This document shows, in pieces, positions 12,930 through 27,300 of a DNA stretch of 64,000 nt (the first letter of the stretch is position 1; each line of letters starts with the position of its first letter). Source of the stretch: Symbiodinium natans (lineage: Eukaryota > Sar > Dinophyceae > Suessiales > Symbiodiniaceae); contig CAJNDS010001269.1 in NCBI GenBank assembly GCA_905221605.1, positions 1 through 64,000 of the forward strand. The letters are read 5' to 3'. A model generated the notes under the pieces. The model was not told the DNA's origin and made no database searches. It was given only the letters and a program-made list of their open reading frames with translations. Position numbers and translations under genes: made by a program.

Positions 12930-15900
12930 TCTCTACTGCTCCAGTCTGGTATCGGAATTCAGGCATAGATCCTGCACACGCTGAAGTATGTTGAGAGGTA
13001 TTGGGCTCCAAGGGATGTGTGCGACAATATGAGGGCCTTGAACGCGTCGTAGATCTCGGGCAGGTCGTTTGCACCCAGATGCCGCGCGACAACCATCAGG
13101 AGTATCCTGAGCGCACCCGAGCATGCTACGCCAAATACGTCCTCTGAAGCGACCGCTGTGCCCAGACCCCAACGGAACTTGAAGCCTCTACCCTAAGCAA
13201 ATATACCCTTTACCCCTTAACCCTGAACCCTGAACCCTTAAGCCCTACAAGCCCTCTCAACCCCTGAACCCTCCCAGGCCCAAAGGCCCTGAACTCCTGC
13301 AATGCTCAGGCATCAACTATTGCCCCGAAAGCCTAAAGCCAAAAACGGCCTAAACCCCCAAAACCCTAAAACCCCAAAAACCTAAAAACCCGAAAGCCCT
13401 AAAACCCTGTGGAAGGCTGCCTCCGAAAGTACGACGTGCTTTGATAGCGCTTCAACCGCGCGGCCACCTGCGGCGGTGGCTTAGGGTCTAGGGCTTGGGC
13501 TTTAGGGCTAAGGGTCACAAGTTGCTCCCTCTGTCAGGTGCCGTTCTTTGACTCTGGGCGGGGTTGCGTCCAAGCTTGTTGAAAGGTTTGTTGTTTAGGG
13601 TGTGTAAAGGTGTAAGGCATTGTGGCGTTTCTTTTTCTCAACACCTTGTCCTTAATCAGCCCTCGCAAGGTTCGGAACGCTGAGCAGCCTTCAGCCCTAA
13701 ACTGGAGTAGTTCTCTAAATTAGGTTCCCGTTTCAGGGTCCCTCTGTCGTACGGAACCTTATAAACCAGACCCCCCTCGAAAACGAAGTAAGGCTTACCA
13801 CTGACCAACCCAGGAGTCGCCAATCTCTTGGTGCAGGGTGGGTTTAGATTTAGGGTTAGGGCTTATAGGGTTTAAGGTAACCTAAACCCCACTCTTTGTG
13901 AGTCTCCTTAGGGTTCAGCGTGTAGCATGTAGGGTGTAGGGTGTAGGGTTTAGGTTTGAGGTACGGCTTCCCCCCCCCCCCCCCCTCTGCGCCTGTGCTG
14001 GCATGACCTCCGCCTCTTCGGTGTCCCTGACCTCGAGGCATTTGTTGGTTTGGTAGCCCATTAACCATCTTATAATAAGGGCACCCTTTTTTGGGTTGGT
14101 TTCTTTATAAGGGAAGAGCTTTGGGAAGTCCCTATGCCCTACACATAGCCCATTGACCCTGCGGGTCGTTCCAATTGTGTGTCCCCTGTTTGCGGCTTCC
14201 TTTCAAAGTACAGTCTATTCCTTATAGCTTTGGGCACATGACGGACTGGGCCGATGACTTGGAGCAGTTTCCATTCGCTTTTAACCATGCTCCTGCCGAC
14301 TGATGCGATTTGGAACTTGGAACCAGTACGCTTTAGGGCTTAGGCCATGTCAAGGGCCCTTTCTTGCGCTAAAACAACCGGTTTAGGGTTTAGGGTTTAG
14401 GGTTTAGGGTTTAGGGTTTCTAGGCCCTTATATAGTGCCCTCGTAACCAGCAGAGACGTCCGAGTGGCCCAGGGGTGTATCAAGACCTCTTCCGCAGAGA
14501 GGCGGAGAGTCGGGTCTGGAACCAGGAGTCGACGGATCAGCTCCTTGGGTTTAGGGTTTAAGGTTTAGGGTTTCGGGTTTAGGGTTTAGGGTTCCCGGTT
14601 CGTCATTGTTGTGGTTGTTCTTCATGAGAAGCTCCCCCCCCAAGAGCCTAAACTCCAAACCCTAAACCCTTACTTTTTCACCCTTAGCCCCCTAAAACCC
14701 ACCCCTTACACCCTCAAGCTCGACTGAAGGTCCCCGACACCCTAAGCTACCCATCCCAGAACCCCAAAGCAAACAAAAACTACCTGATCCAACCCCCATA
14801 CCCGAAAACCTTAGACACTTAAACCCCTTGAACACCTGAAGCCCTCGCAAGCTCTTCGCACTCCTGCGGCTGGGGGGAGACCTTGTCCCAGACCTCACCG
14901 GACATTGTGAATGTACCGGTCCTGCAAGGGAATGGGGGAATAATTCTGTACCCTATGTCCCCGCCAGCCTCCCGCACACGCTCGTTCCCTACCAAGAACC
15001 AGAGTAAGGTTTAGGGATCTAGGGCTTCGAACCCTAAACCCTAAACCCTGCACCCTCAACCCTAACACCCTAAACCCTGTCGGCACACTAGCACTTTGGG
15101 CTTTGGCAGGCCGGTTGCTTTTTGGGGCTACGGGCAGTTTGCTGTGTGGGGTTTGGGGTCTTTTTGGGCTTGGGCACTTTAGGGTTCGGGGCTCGGGTTT
15201 GGGGTTGGGGTTTGGGGTTTAGGATTTAGGGGTTAGGGTTGAGGGTTGAGGGTTTAGGGTAGTTAAGCGTCTGAGTAGTGCTTGGGGTTTGGGGCTTTGG
15301 GGATTCATGGTTGGGGAGGTTGGCGCTTTGGGGTGTTGGGGCGTTTTGGGGGCAGCTTAGGGTTCGCGGATAGTAATTGGGGCTCAAGGTGCAGGGTTTA
15401 GGGTTTCGAGGATTTAGCGGGGGGCATTTAGGGTCTGCTGGCAAGGGCGCCTGGCATCCGAAGTTGACTTGAAGGGCATCTCGCCGCTGAGCATCGCGTA
15501 AAGAAGGACTCCCAGTGACCACATGTCCTGGATTTGGTTTAGGCTTTAGGGTTTCGGGCTTAGGGTTTAGGGTTTAGGGCATAGGGTTTAGGGTTAGGGT
15601 TTAGGGTTTAGGGTTTAGGGCTTAGGGCTTAGGGCATAAGGTGTAGGGTTTAGGGTTTAGGGCTTAGGGTTTAGAGTTTAGGGTGTAGGGTCTGGGGTAT
15701 CGGGTCCACTGAGGTGAGGGCTTCGAACATGCGTCGCAACAAAAGTGGGACATCAGAAAGGACTGGCACGCGAGCCTCCTGAAACCGTATCACCCCTATG
15801 AAGCCTAAACCCCAAACGCCCTAGGCTTTAGAAAAAGAAAAACCTGAGCTCTTGAAGCCTAGCAGCTGCGAACCCCGGCCCTGAATAAACGGAGCCACAA

Positions 15901-18900
15901 CGGAAGGGTCTGGGGGTTTTTAGGGTTTTGGGCAACTGCAACCCGATGCCAGTTCGAGTGGCTATTGATGACCAGTGTTTTTGGTATATCCGCCGAGGCC
16001 TCGGGCCGGAGGTGTCTAGGTTGTCAGAACAGGCACCCCCCCCTTTTTCGGGCCCCTTTTTTTGGCCTCAAATGGGTACCCCCCCTGGGAAACCGGGGTC
16101 CGCAAGCGGACGGTTCGCCAGGACCAGAGGCAGTTGAAGCCCCTCCCAGCAGGGCCCCCCACCCACCCCCCCTCCCCCCCCACCCCCCCACTCCCACCTC
16201 CCCCCCCCTCTGCCACCCCCTCCCCGCCCCCCCCCCCTCCCCCCACCCCACCTCCCCCCTACCGAAGAGCCAACTTAAACCTTAAGGGGCCTGGCTCAAC
16301 CCTACGATCACTCCAAGCCGAACCCTAAACCCCAAAAAACCCTCAACCCCAAAGCGTGAACCTTCGCTGGGCCGGGCCGAGGCGGGTCGCGTAGCGTTAA
16401 AATTATTAGTATTCTTCTTCTTCTTCTTCTTATTATTATTATTATGAAAATCATCAGTATTATTACTGTTGTTGACATTTTGTTATTTTGTTATTACTAT
16501 TTTTATGAGTATCGTATTATTATTATTGTTACTATTCGTAATATTGTTATGATGATGATTATCATAATTAAGGGGATTTGGGCACTCTCCGGGCCAGGGC
16601 CGCAAAATAAATGTCGAATGCTTAGCTGACAAAGAGCAAACTGTAGTCTGGTCGTTGGCGCCAGCCAGCCCTAAACCCTAAACCCTAAACCCTAAACCCT
16701 AAACTCTAGACCCTTAATCCTAAACCCTAACCATATAAACCCCAAACACCCAAATGTTTTTGGAGTCTTTCGGGCGGAGGAGGTTCAGGTTGAGGTGTCG
16801 GGCGTTGCGATCGGGCGGCACACTTCTCGGAGTAGTTCTCCGACCTCGTGGGAAGATGAGGTCTGGTTAGGGTTAGTAGGCTTTAAGGTAGATAAGAAAA
16901 GTTGGGTCAAGGTTTGGGGTTTAAGGTAGATTGTTTGGGTTCACGTGGGCTTGGGGGGGGGGGGGGGGAGGGTGCAGGGAACCCACTACGGTACGTACTC
17001 CCAACGAACTTCCATCCTGGGTGCAAACGCCCCCATGTGCGACCTGCTGCATTGCCATAGGTGCAGATTGCCAATGTTAACAGCCCCTGAAGCAGCAGCC
17101 GTGCACCCGAAAGCCTTATTTTGGAGCGTAAAGAAGATAAGGGGCCTATTCAGTTCATCGGGCATTTTGGGTAGTTCACACAAAACTTTCAACAAGGGAT
17201 GCATAGGCACATTGTTTGTAGTCCTGGAGGCGCCAGCAATATAGAATTGAGGGAACCTCTACTACTGTATGACATCTTAAAATTGGGGCTTAGGGACTAG
17301 GGAATCTGGTGAACTAGCGTTTTGGGCTTGTAGGAGCTCGATTAGTGTTGTTAAGTTATTCCGGCAAACTTGATCTCGTGGCGCGTCCTGCTGAGCCCTA
17401 AACACCCCTACGTCTTATGCACAGAAAGCAGGACATGCTCCTAACCTCCAAACCTCTGAAGCTCGAAACCCTTAGCAGCCCGAACCCTAAACCTCTTAAC
17501 CTCAAAATCCTTAACTCGTAAACCTCTAAACATCTCTGAACCCCAAACACCCCCAACTCCCCCAACCCTAAGCTTCTCAGCCCAACCTTAAATCCTGAAC
17601 CCCTCCCCTAAACAACCCTACACACCCCTAAACACCCCTCGTACCTCTAAACCTTTCCCTGGCCCCTCAACCCCGAGTCTGATCCATAGCATCCAGGATG
17701 CTGCACCTCTGGCGCCTCATACGCCTGTCCATGTGAAACCATCGAAAACGCACATCTGTTCTCTCCCCCCACCCTACCCCTCACACACAATAAAACATGG
17801 ATTGAAACCAAAGAAGAACAGAACAGACCCCAATATGATGTAGTTGTGCCTCTAGGGTCCCCCTCTCTTTTGTGGCGAGCCCTGGCAGGAGCAACCCAGG
17901 TTCTAGGGTTGAGGATTCAGGGTTGCGGAGCCCAAGTGCTTAGGGTTTAGGGTTTCGGTGCCATTAAGCTTCTAGGAACCTCAGAGAACCTCAAGGCTTC
18001 GGGCTTGAGAGCCTAGACCCCTCTGCTGGAAAGTTCGTGGGAGGTTGCGAGTAGGGTTTAGGGCTTAGAGTTTAGGGTTTAGGATCTTAGGGTTTTAGGG
18101 CTTTAGAGTTTTGGGGTGTAGGGTTTTACGGTCTAGGGCTTAGGTTAAGAAAGCTTATGAGTACCCTGAAGAGGCTTTGTTTGGACCACATAGAACTTCC
18201 GCTCCCCACCAAAACTCCATGTTTAGTAACGCTACCCATGAACCTCCAACCCCTAAATCCTGAACCCCAAACCCCAAACCCTAAACCCTAAAGCCCTAAA
18301 ACCCTAAACCCTAAAACCCTAAACCCTAAACCCTAAACCCACACCCTAAACCTGAACCCCTCCCAGGGTTTAAAGGTTTTTGGGCCCCAGCGAGTGTAGG
18401 CCTCAGTGCCGCCCCGGCTGCGGAGCGTCGCCGTCTGTTTGAAGTGGCAGGCAATACCTGTTTGGTTTAGGGTTTAGGGTTTAGGGTTTAGGGTATAGGG
18501 TTTAGAGTTTAGGGTTTAGGGTTTCGGGTTTAGGGTGTAGGGCTGCTTAGGGCGCCCTTCGCTTAATTAGGTTTATAAGGGATCCGAAACCGGAAATAAG
18601 GGCATCCAGGACACCCCGATAAACACCTTATCATGGTCCCTATATACGGAATTGCAGGGCTTTGGAATCTAGGGGCTTCATCTTTCTTTAGTGTATAGGG
18701 ACTGCGGTTTCGGGTCTATTCATCTTGGCTTTGGAAAAGTTGAAGCAGCTGAGATCTGCACCGAAGTCGATCAGCTTTGCTGGTGCTTCCTGGGCTCTGA
18801 AATGGGAAACCCAAAACCCCGCCCTAATCCCTAAACTCTCAAACCCAACACACTCCCAGACCGTACGCCCCTACGCCCTACGCCCTGAGCCTTAAACCCG

Positions 18901-21900
18901 AAACCCACAACCTCACTGGGTTAAGGTTCAGCACTTAAGACTTAGGGTGTCAGGGCTTGGACCCTCTCTGGGTGTACTACTATGTGGTGGGATGTTCCCC
19001 CTTATACTAACAGTCCTTTATCGGGATTCTAACAGGGGGTACGTACTAAAATCCCTCTAAAGGACTGTTTGTATGATTAGGGGGGAACAAGCGGGGAACA
19101 TCCCAAACTATTTGCTTAATCTCAAGACCCCGCCCCCCCCGCCCCCCAAAAATAAATAAATAAATAAATAACTAAACTAATCTCTACATTACAATGTTAA
19201 GGAAGAACCATGTTGCATCTTTGTTTTCTGTCTTCTTCTTTTTTTCGGGGGGGGGGGGGGTGGGCATGGAGCAAGCAAATAGTAGTTAGGGATTGGCGCT
19301 GTTGGGTTTAGAGTGTGGGTGTAGGGCCGAAGCCTAGAGCTGCGTGTTGCATTTCGTTGGTGTTTGGGGCTTAGGATTTCGGGTTTTAGGGGGGGGGTCC
19401 ACCTCCGGCGTCGCCTACCAATTGTAGGATTTCTCTCAGAAATCTCCCAAAGGGGGGAGGGGGGGTATGGAGGGGTCCAGGGGAGGTTCGACATAGGCGG
19501 GGGGCTGAGAAGTGGCAATTTTACACCTAAATACCCCCTCCCGGAACTCCCCTTCAATACCCCCTTCCGGAACCCCCCCTCCCGACCCCCCAGAGTGGGG
19601 TTTTGGGGTTTTGGGGTTTTGGGGCTTGGGGGTCAGGGCTTGGCGTTTAGGGTCTAGGGTTTCGGGTTTACGGGTTTCGCAGCATTTGCAGTCACGGCGT
19701 CGGCATGCGAAGAAACAAAAAGAATGTTCTCAGGCTTGATGTCACGGTGGATAATGCCCCGGTCGTGGCAGTACCTGCGCAGCGCGGCAGACGTTCGGGG
19801 ATAGGACGAGGTGTAAGCAGGGTTGGCTAGGGCTTAGGGTTTCAGGCGCATACGGACCCTCTAGGGTTTAGGGATACGCAGCTTTGCAGAGTTGCGGGCA
19901 CTTTGTAATGTTGCTTTCCGGTCGCACTTCTTAGGTCAGTGGGGCCAAAGGAGCTACTACGTAGTCCTTTGGGGGCTTCAGTACCTACTCTATGGTTACA
20001 TGGAATTTTTGGGTATCGCAAAGGGGAAGCCCGGAAAAGACCATCTTCCTGCAGACCTAGAGCACCAAGCGATGGGATGACTTAGTGTCTTTTGGAACCA
20101 AGCAGATTGAGTTGTTGTGAAGGAGAACTTCAATTTCAAATCAACGTTCTCATATGAGGACTAAGCCAATAGCTCGCTGAAGCCTCTTTGGCCCGGACCG
20201 AAAGCTTAGGGTTTCGGGTTGAGGGGGGGAGGGGGGGGGTCAGAATCGACAGATATTAGGGGCTTCTGGGCTTATAGGGATTGGGGTCGTGAGAAAACTT
20301 CCCGTCTTGGTTATCTTCACTCCTGAATTAACGAACAGAAGTATCTCTGCATAAGTGGGCGTGGTGTCAGATGAACACGCAACGAGCAAGAACAGCATGA
20401 AGAACAACAAGAAGAGCCCACAAAGAAGACACCAAGACACTAAATTCATGTCAGTTGCATCAGAGAATTCCGACAGTTTAGGGTAGGGCTTTGGGAGAAT
20501 CTGACTCAGTGCTTGCGGCGTGCTGGCTTCAAACAAGCCAGGGCCTTTTGATAAAAAGCTGGGCCAAGATTCTGGGGACCCTGAACGCTACACCCCGAAA
20601 CCCTACACACTAAACAACCCTGCACCCTACAACCTAAACCCTAGTCCCTAAGTACACCCTGAACCCTAGTTACACCCTAAACCCTAAGCCCTAAACCCTA
20701 AGCCCTAAACCTTAAACCCTAAACCCTAAACCCCATACGCCCAAACAACTTAACACTTCAAAAGCATCACTGGAAGCCGAGCCCCTGGCCGTAACGCCCG
20801 AGCCAGTTGTCGGATTAGCTTCGCCACCTTTTAGGGGTTAGGCTAGGGTTTAGGGTTTAGGGTTTGGGGTTTAGGGTTTGGGGTTTAGGGTTTAAGGTTT
20901 AGGGTTTAGGTTTTAGGGTTTAGGGTTCAGGGTTCAGGGTTTACGGTTAGGGTTTAGGGTTTAGGGTCTTACATGGAGGTTCAGGGGTTGTTATGAGTGG
21001 GGTTGTAGGTAAGGTTACTGTAATTATCAACTGGCTATAGGGGTGCTAGGGTCTAGGATCCTAAGGCCTAGGGGTCTAGGGTTCTAGGGTTTAGGTTCCC
21101 CGGGGGCCTGGTGGCCAGGCTGTAGGGTTTTAGGGTTTAGGGTCCGGTGACATCGAGGCCATAGCCTGGGCTGTGGGAAGTCTATACTTTCGACAGGGAT
21201 CAAAACTCGGATGGCCCTCAGAAGTGTCTGAAAAAAAACATTCGAAATAGGATCCTCTTGAACAACTACATACAAAGGTTAAATAAGAGAAATTTTCCAA
21301 GGGCCAGCCTAGAAAAGGGGATAGCATATCAAGATGACCCAGGCGCGGAGCCCACGGAAGCATGAAGCTTTTACAGGCTCGCTTGGCAGGCTCGGCCACG
21401 GGGAGGCATTTGGATCCCCTGCTTTCCCTTAGCATCTCATGTTTAGGGTTCAGGGTTCAGGGTTCAGGGTTTAGGGTTTAGGGTTTACCTGCAACAAAGG
21501 AAGGGCAACGGAATCAGAGTGCAACCAGGAACATCCCACATGCGAGAACAAATGGAACATGGTTTCAGGAGGAGCTTGTCTAGGATGGCCCTTAATACCC
21601 TTTGAAAACGTATTCCTGAATATGATGCTCTTAAACGCAATAAGGGAGAAGCTAAATGTCCCCAAGGAGTGTTTCGAGTTTTGGGTTTCGGAGCTACCAG
21701 GGTTTCAATGGCCCGAGGGATTGTGTGCTTCGGGATTATGGCGTCCGGGTTCTTACGGCGTTTAGGGACCCACCCTAAATTTCAAACTTTTAAACTCTAA
21801 ACCCTACACCCTAAACCCTAAACTCTAAACCCTACACCCTGGGGGTTCAGACCCTAAACCCTAAACCCTAAACCCTAAACCCCAAACCCTAAACCCTAAA

Positions 21901-24272
21901 CCCTAAACCTGGGGTCCCACCTTAGACCAGACACGCCCTTGTGGCCTGGGCTTCATCACCCAGGGCGCCCTCGGCAATGCGGTCAAAAAGCTCGCCGCCG
22001 TGGCACAAGTCCTTGGCTCTCTGTGGTTCAGGGTTTAGGGTCTAGGGTTTCGGGTTTAGGGCTTCGGGTTTAAGGTTTAGGGTTTAGGGTCTGAGGTTTA
22101 GGGTTTAGGGTTTAGGCTTTAGAGCTTAAGGCTTAAGGTTTAGGCAGAGGCGTATAGGCACCCATAGGAATGCGTTCAGGGCGCAGGGTTTGGGCCTGTA
22201 GTCTTTTGATGAAGTGTAGGGTTCCGGCGGCTCGAGGTTGGCCCCAAACCCTAAACCCCAGACCCTAAACCCTGCTGGCAAGCTGCCATCACGATGTAGA
22301 TGGAGTCCTTGTCTTCGAAAACTTCCTTCATGGCGGAGGAAGTGCCCTAAAACCTGAACCCTGAAACCCTCAAAAATGGGACTTTAAGCTGAGAGTCGTG
22401 GGTTTTTGGCTCTCGGCTTGGGGTTGAGGGATAAGTCTGGATGGCAGAGTGTCGGGGTGATGTATGTATTTTGGGGAAGGTGCCACATCCAGGCCTACGT
22501 TTGGGGTTGAGGGCTGAGGTGGGAGATTTTCATGTCAGGGAGCCCGACCCCTGAAAAAACAACGACAGGGAACAAGGGCACGAAGGCTGGGGAGACTCAC
22601 GCCCTAAACCCTGACCCGGACTGTGCCTGTGTGGCTATATTGTGGAGGGTTTGCAGTTTAGGGCCGTTTAGGGCTTGGGTTGAGATAATTCTTGCTTTAA
22701 GATGGCTTTGGCCTATTGGGGAGGGTTTGTGCTTCCTCGTAAAGTAAACTGACTTTCTTGCATTCTTTGGTAGCAGATGTCGCACTACGAAGCAAAACGC
22801 AGTTTGTGCATACACCGCCCACTACAAAAAATGGAGAAGTCTTCCTGGCGTTGGGGTTGCCTGTTAATTATCATGATCAAAGGACCTGAAACCCTCACCC
22901 CACACACAGCAGAGTAATGAGGGTTAGCTACACCGGCTCCTCTTAGCAACGTCGTTCATTGCTGCGAAAGTCCTCCTCTGCTTGTTTAGGGTATTGGGGT
23001 TGAAGATGGCTGAAAGCGGTTGTGCTTGTGCGTTTCTTCTCATTCCAATTGGGTGACATGCCATGCGGCAATGTGCAGGACTTTCCGCCCTGAACCCTCC
23101 GTGCCTCATGCCAAAGAGATTCAGGGCTTACAGCTTAATCTAGGGTCTAGGGGTTGAAGTCATGTGCCATTGGCGGGTTGGCTCTAACTCCTGGGTCAGG
23201 GCCGTGGGTTTCGGGCGGATGGCTTCAGTACTCCCAAAGTGCCGGCCAAGGCGCATAGAGTTTGCAAATGTTGGGATGGTCCAGCTGCTTGAGTACCTGG
23301 CACACGTGCACTTCACCCACACAGACTATGGTCGACGCGTGTGGCCTTAGGGCTTCAGGATTTCAGGATTCAGGATTCACGGTTTAGGGTTTAGGGCTTT
23401 AAGGGAATCCAATCAAGCATCTCGGGGCCAATTGAGAGCTTGGGGTCTGACCTGGGGCGTCACACGGCAACATTCAAGAGATTGCTTTAGAGTATGGGTA
23501 GTTCGTTTAAGGTTAGGGTTCCCTTTGCGGGTCCTCTTACAAATAAGGTGCTGTACTATATATAGGACCCCAAAAGAGGCCCTGATTGGTCTCAAGGCCA
23601 TCTGACCTGGTGTCAAGGCAGCAACGTAAATCCTCAGAAGCTCGACATCCCAAAGAAGCACTCACCCTACACCCTCAACCCTCAACCCTCAACCCTCAAC
23701 CCTAAACCATAAACCCTGCTTTTTTCGGCGAGCTCTCGCCAAGGCGTCGAAATCCGAGCAGGTCGAAGTCTTCGGCAAACTCAGACTCGATGAGACGTCG
23801 GGTGTTTAGGGTGAGGTCTTCCACGGAGAACCTCGGCATTTCGGACCTCGGCGGTTTTGGGCAGAGAGGATTTAGGGTTTAGGGTTTGGGGTTTAGGGTT
23901 TAGGGTTTAGGGTTTAGGGATGGAGGCCTCCGGGGCTGCAATCCCGAGGGGGTTCAGGGGGTGTTTGGCCTCCTACCCCGCACAAACCCCTAACCCAAAC
24001 CCGAAACCCGAATTCCAAACACCAAACCCTGGCCCGAACCCAAGCTCCCCTCATTAAACCCTACAAACGCCACGAAGACATAGAGCCCCGAACCTGAAGG
24101 CCGGGGTTTGAAACGCCCGCAAGCCCTCAAGCTGGAGAGACCTAGAGGTGCAGCGCCTGGACACCCTAAACAGAAATGCATGGCGTTCTCTGGCCCAGTA
24201 CAACTTTGTGGACACAAGTCCTGACAGAGACATGCCGCCTTCACGACCCTGCAGAGTCCGACCGAGGCAGAG

Positions 24273-24324
<52 letters not shown>

Positions 24325-27300
24325 GGGGAAGGGTTGAGGGCGTAGGCTCCCACATGAGCCCCCAAATCCGATGTCAACCCACCCCCAAGTCGTGGTCCTA
24401 AACCCCAGACTCTAAGCCCGAAATCTTACGTGACAAAAAACCCTTAATGCCCAAAACTACCCCTAAAAAACCCCAAACACCCTAAAGCCTTTTTAAAGCC
24501 CTATCAAAGGGCTCGTTGGTGTGCGGGAGCGTCGGCAAGTGCACAGCAAAACGCCGGCCCAATGCCTTGCTCGGGGTTGAATGAGGCGTAGGCTCTTAAG
24601 AGCTTTAGGCGCTTCCAGGGCTTTCAGGGCTTTCGGGTTTAGGGTTTAGGCTTTATATTGCAGACTTTGGACTTGGTTTCTCCCCCTTGATGTGCCGTGC
24701 AGCCCCGACCCCTAAACCCTAAACCCAAACCCTATAAACCCTAAACCCTCTATCTCATCCTGATCCCTCAGAAGGACGGCCTCGAGTTCTTCGCTCAGCC
24801 GCTCGAAGCGTAGCATGTTCTCCTCGGCCACGTAGCGCTCGCCCTGCAAGGCACTCGCGCGGTGACGTCAGGACATCAAGCCTTTGACATATTGAAGACC
24901 CCAAAGCTCCCCCCGAAACCCTAAACCCTCAAGCCTAATACCCTAATACCCTAATACCCTAAACCTCTTATCAAACACAGGAGGCTCGGAATTAAGCCAA
25001 TCACCAAACAAGCAAGACCCGAAGACTAAATTGCAGCGACGGAGGGGATTACCTGTGGGTTCGGGCGGGTTTAGGGTTTTCAGGATTTGGGGTTAGGGTT
25101 TATGGTTTAGGGTATAAGATTTAGGCTTGGGGCTTGTTTCGGTGTTTGCAGGAAAAAGGCAAAGCCCTGTGGCGGGCTGGAACGCAACACTGTTTCACTA
25201 AGCCGACTGCCCCCCGAAACTCATGAGAAACCACCAATTTCAATCTTCTCAAGGCAGAACTCCCGAAGTTGGAGTGGCGGGGGGGGGGGGGGGGCTACTT
25301 GTCAGGATCTCTGGGGAACCCTACCTTCGCGTCGTAGATGTACAAGTGCTGCGGAATGAAGTGGCCGTTCCGAAAGGGCGGGCGGGCAGCACCTTTCGTC
25401 AACTTGTCCTCCACGTGCCCGGGTGTCTCCCCCTTAAATCCTAATTGCTTGAAGGTTCATGGGTAGTTTATAAGTCGGGTCAGTCGGGTTATAAGTTTTC
25501 TGAATAAGGTTATGGCCAGTTAGTTATAATTACTTACCTTACTTATATAACCCCACTGAGAAGGTTTAGGGTCAAAGCCCTAAACGAACACCTACTTGGT
25601 AGCCCACTAACCATATTGTAATACGGGTACCCATTGTTGGCTTGGTTACTTGAGAAAGGAACCTTGAACCCCCAAAGAAAGGCTACCACCGGGCTACCAA
25701 GCCTAAACCCCTAAACCCCTAAACCCCTAAACCCCTAAACCCCTAAACCCCTAAACCCCTAAATCCCTAGACCCTAGACCCCTAAACCCCTAAACCCCTA
25801 AACCCCTGAACCCCTGAACCCCTAAAACCCCTGAACCCAAGAAAAAACTCCAAAAACCCCAAAAACCCCAAAAACCCCCAAAACCCTAAAAAAAACCCTA
25901 AACCCCCAAAAACCCTAAACCCTAAACCCTGAACCCTAAACCCTAAGCCCTAAACCCTAAACCCCTAAACCCCCGCGTCTCCTGCAGCCAGGAGTTCAGC
26001 TCCTGCGCGGTGGCGCCGAGGCGGCGCCTGCGTCGGTCTTCGTCCCGGGCGGGGGCGGCGTAGCCCTTCCACCGGCACCTCAGTTGAGGTGTAGCGTTTG
26101 TTGAGGTTTCAGGGTTTCATAGGGATTACTTAGTTCAGGGCTTAGGGTGTCTAGAGTCTATAAGGGTTGGTAGAGTTTTTTAAGGGGTTTATAGGGGTTA
26201 CAGGATTTACAGGGTTTGAAGGGTTTAGAGGGCTTATAGGGTTAAGGGCTTCGGCTTTAGGGGGGTTAGGTGTGGAGGATGGACAAAGAGGCTTTGGGGC
26301 TGCAGTGTGGAGGATGAAAAAGCGTTGTAATGTTCGGGTCGCCCAGTGTAGCCGGTAAGTGAAAAAGTGTTCGACATTTGGGTCCATGCGGCTATTTCTA
26401 GGTGCATACAGGTAGGGTTTGTGGTTTGTTAGTGATGTTAAGGCCCTGGGATCCAGTTTACTGGTATGCACGTCAGACATTCAGGCACCAACAGTAACAT
26501 CAGTGCTAAGTAGACACCCTCGCGGAGGTTGCACGACATATTTTACAACCACCCGGCATCTGCAGAATTCTGGCTACAGAACTTGAAGAAGAGAACGCTG
26601 GGGCAAAGGACAAACCACTGTGGCTGCAGCACGAAGCACATTGCTTGCTAAAAGGATTCGCGCTCATGAAAAAACAGCCCTGTATGGCCTATGTACACCC
26701 TGGCGAAGGGGCATTGCGGTCCCTGGGTTGGTTTTTAGTCCTTGCTCGTCAGTTTTTCGTACAGATTTCAATGTCCCCCCCCCCCCCGTTCCTCTTACAG
26801 CTGAGAGGCCTACTGGGCCCCTAAACCCTAAACCTAAACCCCACAAACCATAAAACCACCCTAAACTCTGAAGCCCTAAACCCCTGAACCCCACAAACCA
26901 CTCCAAATCCACCTGGGATGGCCCTTAGAACCCTCCAAAAAAAGTCCTAAGTATCATGCTCTTGAACCCAATAGGCGAAAGATGCAGGGCCTACTTAGTC
27001 GCTTAAACTTCATGTAAACCCTAACCTCCCGCACGACCAGGATGCCAAACTTCTATGGAAACATCCATTTGGGCCCCTTGTTATCTAACCCTTATATACA
27101 CCATGTATTAAAAAGAGGGTTTTTAAAAACCCTCTTTTTTTTTAAAACCCTCTTATATACACCATGTATTAAAAAAAGACGCGCAAGGGGCCAGACTCAG
27201 GGCCCTTGGTTCCAACCGTAGATTGATTCCAAGCGAGGCAGGGCCTACACCCGCAACCCCTAGGTTTCAAGGGGCTTAGGGTTCAGGGCTTCAGGAGTGT

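Noticed and set aside
12933-13172. 79-codon minus-strand protein
   Set aside because: A different frame from the CDPK junction exon (13,037-13,106), which matches the family.
22940-22990. Kinase-like FAAMNDVAK segment
   Set aside because: It lies after the HPN exon in transcript order, and exons 5 and 6 already join directly; no suitable donor phase.
23570-23625. An alternative N-lobe exon for the kinase (IYVAALTPGQMALRPIR)
   Set aside because: It lacks the lysine and glycine loop, and exons 2-4 at 34.6-31.0 kb give a perfect N-lobe that joins exactly to exon 5.
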